From UBA6168 sp964508135 (lineage in GTDB: Bacteria; Bacteroidota; Bacteroidia; Chitinophagales; Saprospiraceae), in contig CAZDSU010000003.1 in NCBI GenBank assembly GCA_964508135.1, forward strand, positions 107,994-171,993: a DNA stretch of 64,000 bases. Reading direction: 5' to 3'. Below the pieces are notes generated by a model. It was not told the origin of the DNA. It saw only the letters and a list, made by a program, of their open reading frames with translations, and did no database searches. Position numbers and translations under genes: made by a program. This document shows positions 62,424-64,000 of this stretch, one piece after another. Position 1 is the first letter of the stretch. The number at the start of each line of letters is the position of its first letter.

Positions 62424-63206
62424 TTGACTTTCACCTTTCTCGGCACCGGCACCTCCCAAGGCGTACCCATCATCGGTTGCGGCTGCGAAGTATGTGCCTC
62501 CACCGACCCACGTGACCAACGGTTGCGCACTTCGCTGCTGATTTCCCACGAGGGCCGCAACGTGGTCATTGACGCCGGGCCGGACTTCCGGCAACAGATG
62601 CTGCGGGCTGGCGTAAAGCGCCTCGACGCCGTGGTGCTCACCCACGAGCACAACGACCATATCATCGGCCTAGATGATGTGCGCCCCTTCAACTTCCTGC
62701 AAGACCGCCACATGCCGCTCTACGGAACTGGTTCCGTTCTGGTCGAAGTGAAGCAACGCTTTGCTTATATTTTTGCCAAAAATCCGTACCCCGGTGCGCC
62801 GATGATTGACCCGGTGGAGATTTCCAAGGAGACGCCGTTCGAGGTAGCCGACATCCCTTTCACGCCCATCGAAGTGATGCACGGCGGGTTGCCCGTGCTC
62901 GGCTTCCGCATCGGTGACTTTGCCTACATCACCGACATGAAAACCATCAGCGATGCCGAAAAAAGCAAGCTCGACGGCGTCCGCACCCTCGTCCTCAACG
63001 CCCTGCACCTAGAATGGCACCACTCCCACCTGAACCTTGAGGAGGCACTTGATTTCATCGAAACCATAAAGCCGGAGCAGGCATGGCTCACGCATATCAG
63101 CCACCGAATGGGACTGCAAAAGCAGCGCTCAAAGCAGTTGCCGAATGGGGTGGGGCTGGCTTGGGATGGGATGGTGGTGGGTCAAGATGGCTTGTGTATA
63201 GGATAA
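62424..63206 (+). CDS. MBL-fold metal-dependent hydrolase (PhnP-like)
   Basis: A 260-aa protein read from TTG at 62424, directly at the conserved start FTFLGTGTSQGVPIIGC. The metallo-beta-lactamase motif THEHNDHIIGLDD supplies the metal ligands. CGCEVC early in the protein is a further PhnP-type metal site, and VMHGGLPVLGFRIGDFAYITD and NALHLEWHHSH complete the fold. PhnP hydrolyses cyclic phosphodiesters; this branch is widespread in Bacteroidota without a phosphonate operon, so the real substrate is open. Confidence 0.87.
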   Translation: MTFTFLGTGTSQGVPIIGCGCEVCASTDPRDQRLRTSLLISHEGRNVVIDAGPDFRQQMLRAGVKRLDAVVLTHEHNDHIIGLDDVRPFNFLQDRHMPLYGTGSVLVEVKQRFAYIFAKNPYPGAPMIDPVEISKETPFEVADIPFTPIEVMHGGLPVLGFRIGDFAYITDMKTISDAEKSKLDGVRTLVLNALHLEWHHSHLNLEEALDFIETIKPEQAWLTHISHRMGLQKQRSKQLPNGVGLAWDGMVVGQDGLCIG

Positions 63207-63219
63207 AAATCTATCTTTG
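63192..63219 (+). promoter_or_regulatory. Promoter of the PhnA-like gene
   Basis: TTG at 63192-63194, a 17-bp spacer, and TATCTTTG at 63212-63219. It overlaps the 3' end of the MBL gene. Confidence 0.55.
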
Positions 63220-63236
63220 CGCCCCGAAATTTGGAG

Positions 63237-63287
63237 GTTTAGGAGGTTTAGTGGGGTTAACCGAGACCCCCTCTAAACCTCCTAAAC
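63237..63287. repeat. Inverted repeat in the leader of the PhnA-like gene
   Basis: Arms 63237-63251 and 63273-63287 (15 bp perfect), built from GTTTAGGAG and CTAAACC units, loop 21 nt. Further CTAAACC copies run to 63304, ten bases before the ATG. Confidence 0.8.
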
Positions 63288-63313
63288 CCGCTAAACCTTC
63301 TAAACAAAAAAAA

Positions 63314-63895
63314 ATGACCAACGAAGAAATATTGCAACAGCGCAGCGGCGCAGCCTGTGAACTTTGCGGCGCAAAAGATTCCCTTGCAACCTACATCGTA
63401 GCCCCAAAATCCGGCGACAATGCCGATGAAATGGCGCTTCTCTGCGACACCTGCCGTACCCAAATCGAAGACACCGCCACCGCCGACGAGAACCACTGGC
63501 GCTGCCTCAACGACAGCATGTGGAGCGAGGTGCCCGCCATAAAAGTGTTGGCTTGGCGGATGCTCGACCACCTGCGCCCTGCGGGTTGGCCCGCCGAACT
63601 GCTCGACATGCTCTACCTCGATGACGAGACGCTGGCTTGGGCCAAAGCAACATCATCAGCAACAGCCACTGACCATGATCCCGAACAAAAGCACGTGGAC
63701 TGCAATGGCGTGGCCTTGGAAAACGGCGACACCGTAGTTTTGATAAAAGACCTCGACGTGAAAGGGGCCACCTTCACCGCCAAGCGGGGCACTGCCGTCC
63801 GCAACATCCGTTTGGTGTTCGACAACCCAGCGCAGATTGAGGGCAAAGTAAATGGCCAGCAGATTGTGATTTTGACGAAGTACGTGAAGAAGTAG
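63314..63895 (+). CDS. PhnA-like zinc-ribbon protein
   Basis: The ATG at 63314 gives 193 aa; the longer upstream frame reads through the repeats and the end of the MBL gene. It has an N-terminal zinc ribbon (CELCGAKDSL ... LLCDTCRTQI) and a C-terminal SH3-like PhnA domain (DCNGVALENGDTVVLIKDLD, VKGATFTAKRGTAVRNIRLV). Despite the name the family is not tied to phosphonate use; the function is unknown. Confidence 0.88.
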   Translation: MTNEEILQQRSGAACELCGAKDSLATYIVAPKSGDNADEMALLCDTCRTQIEDTATADENHWRCLNDSMWSEVPAIKVLAWRMLDHLRPAGWPAELLDMLYLDDETLAWAKATSSATATDHDPEQKHVDCNGVALENGDTVVLIKDLDVKGATFTAKRGTAVRNIRLVFDNPAQIEGKVNGQQIVILTKYVKK

Positions 63896-63906
63896 GGTGG
63901 GATATA

Positions 63907-63945
63907 AGTGACGGCGTGACTCAAAGTCTAATGTCGTCAACTTAG
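63907..63945. repeat. Second copy of the GGCGTGACT...CTAATGTCGTCAA repeat
   Basis: Matches 35401-35439 with 5 differences over 39 bp. Three of these are the central TTG (35416-35418) replaced by its reverse complement CAA (63922-63924) between GACT and AGTC. The window ends in an ACCCTGCAAGGGTT palindrome at about 63982-63995. Confidence 0.8.
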
Positions 63946-64000
63946 TTCTACTTTGTCACTTTAAAAATTGTTCGCTTTGAAACCCTGCAAGGGTTGAATT

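Noticed and set aside
63083..63313. N-terminal extension of the PhnA-like protein
   Set aside because: Overlaps the MBL gene in another frame and the intergenic repeat; the conserved start is at 63314.

Overview
The window reads as chromosomal DNA of a Bacteroidota bacterium, most likely a Saprospiria-type relative. This is an inference from gene content: paired SusC/SusD proteins, many proteins with type IX secretion (T9SS) C-terminal sorting domains, a gliding-motility-type C-terminal domain, an Na+-NQR operon, a DUF3276/PUR-family protein, HU-CCDC81/SPOR proteins, and Bacteroidota-type -7 boxes (TAnnTTTG) upstream of several genes. No tRNA, rRNA, CRISPR array or phage was seen.

Layout. 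1-2322 (minus): start of an ECF sigma factor, and an exported TPR/SUMF-like protein. 2558-5457 (plus): two paralogous PD40 beta-propeller proteins. 5448-8300: a glutamate/dicarboxylate symporter and an AT-rich small gene between two identical palindromes, set among repeats and two gene remnants. 8310-13925: a 1871-aa repeat adhesin with a T9SS type B end. 14004-35258: a polysaccharide-utilisation region. Its minus arm is PKD surface lipoprotein, SusC, beta-helix protein, SusD and two GH30 enzymes. A membrane propeller-HTH regulator is divergent from a second SusC/SusD pair, and a GH144-type glucanase closes the region. The enzyme set suggests a beta-glucan substrate. 35759-42425 (minus): complete nqrABCDEF. 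42802-45017: PUR-family protein, YfcE-like phosphoesterase, HU/SPOR protein. 45117-47026: an M1 aminopeptidase gene broken by a 225-bp MITE-like element. 47149-53099: three T9SS cargo proteins (five-haem cytochrome, FG-GAP/ASPIC protein, minisatellite protein). 53627-58752: a CBM48 protein with a histone-H1-like tail, DUF1761, DUF1905/YdeI, YebC, a MORN-caspase with an EF-hand-like loop, and a DUF4920 lipoprotein. 58824-63895: TPR-adenylate cyclase, DUF433/DUF5615 toxin-antitoxin pair, TonB-C protein, MBL-fold hydrolase, PhnA-like protein.

The most unusual structural signal is intergenic. Many gaps hold a locus-specific inverted repeat whose arms (about 13-38 bp) are mostly built from short, degenerate tandem units. 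Five consecutive gaps of the nqr operon each have a different one. The gene-level oddities most worth following are the MITE insertion with a reconstructable 8-bp target duplication, the CBM48/histone-H1-like fusion, the MORN-caspase-EF-hand protein, the T9SS-exported multihaem cytochrome, and a SusC-(beta-helix)-SusD arrangement.

Coordinates of coding regions were adjusted to the start that opens a signal peptide or conserved N-terminus where the longest frame ran further upstream. Domain names come from reading the protein sequences by eye, without searches.
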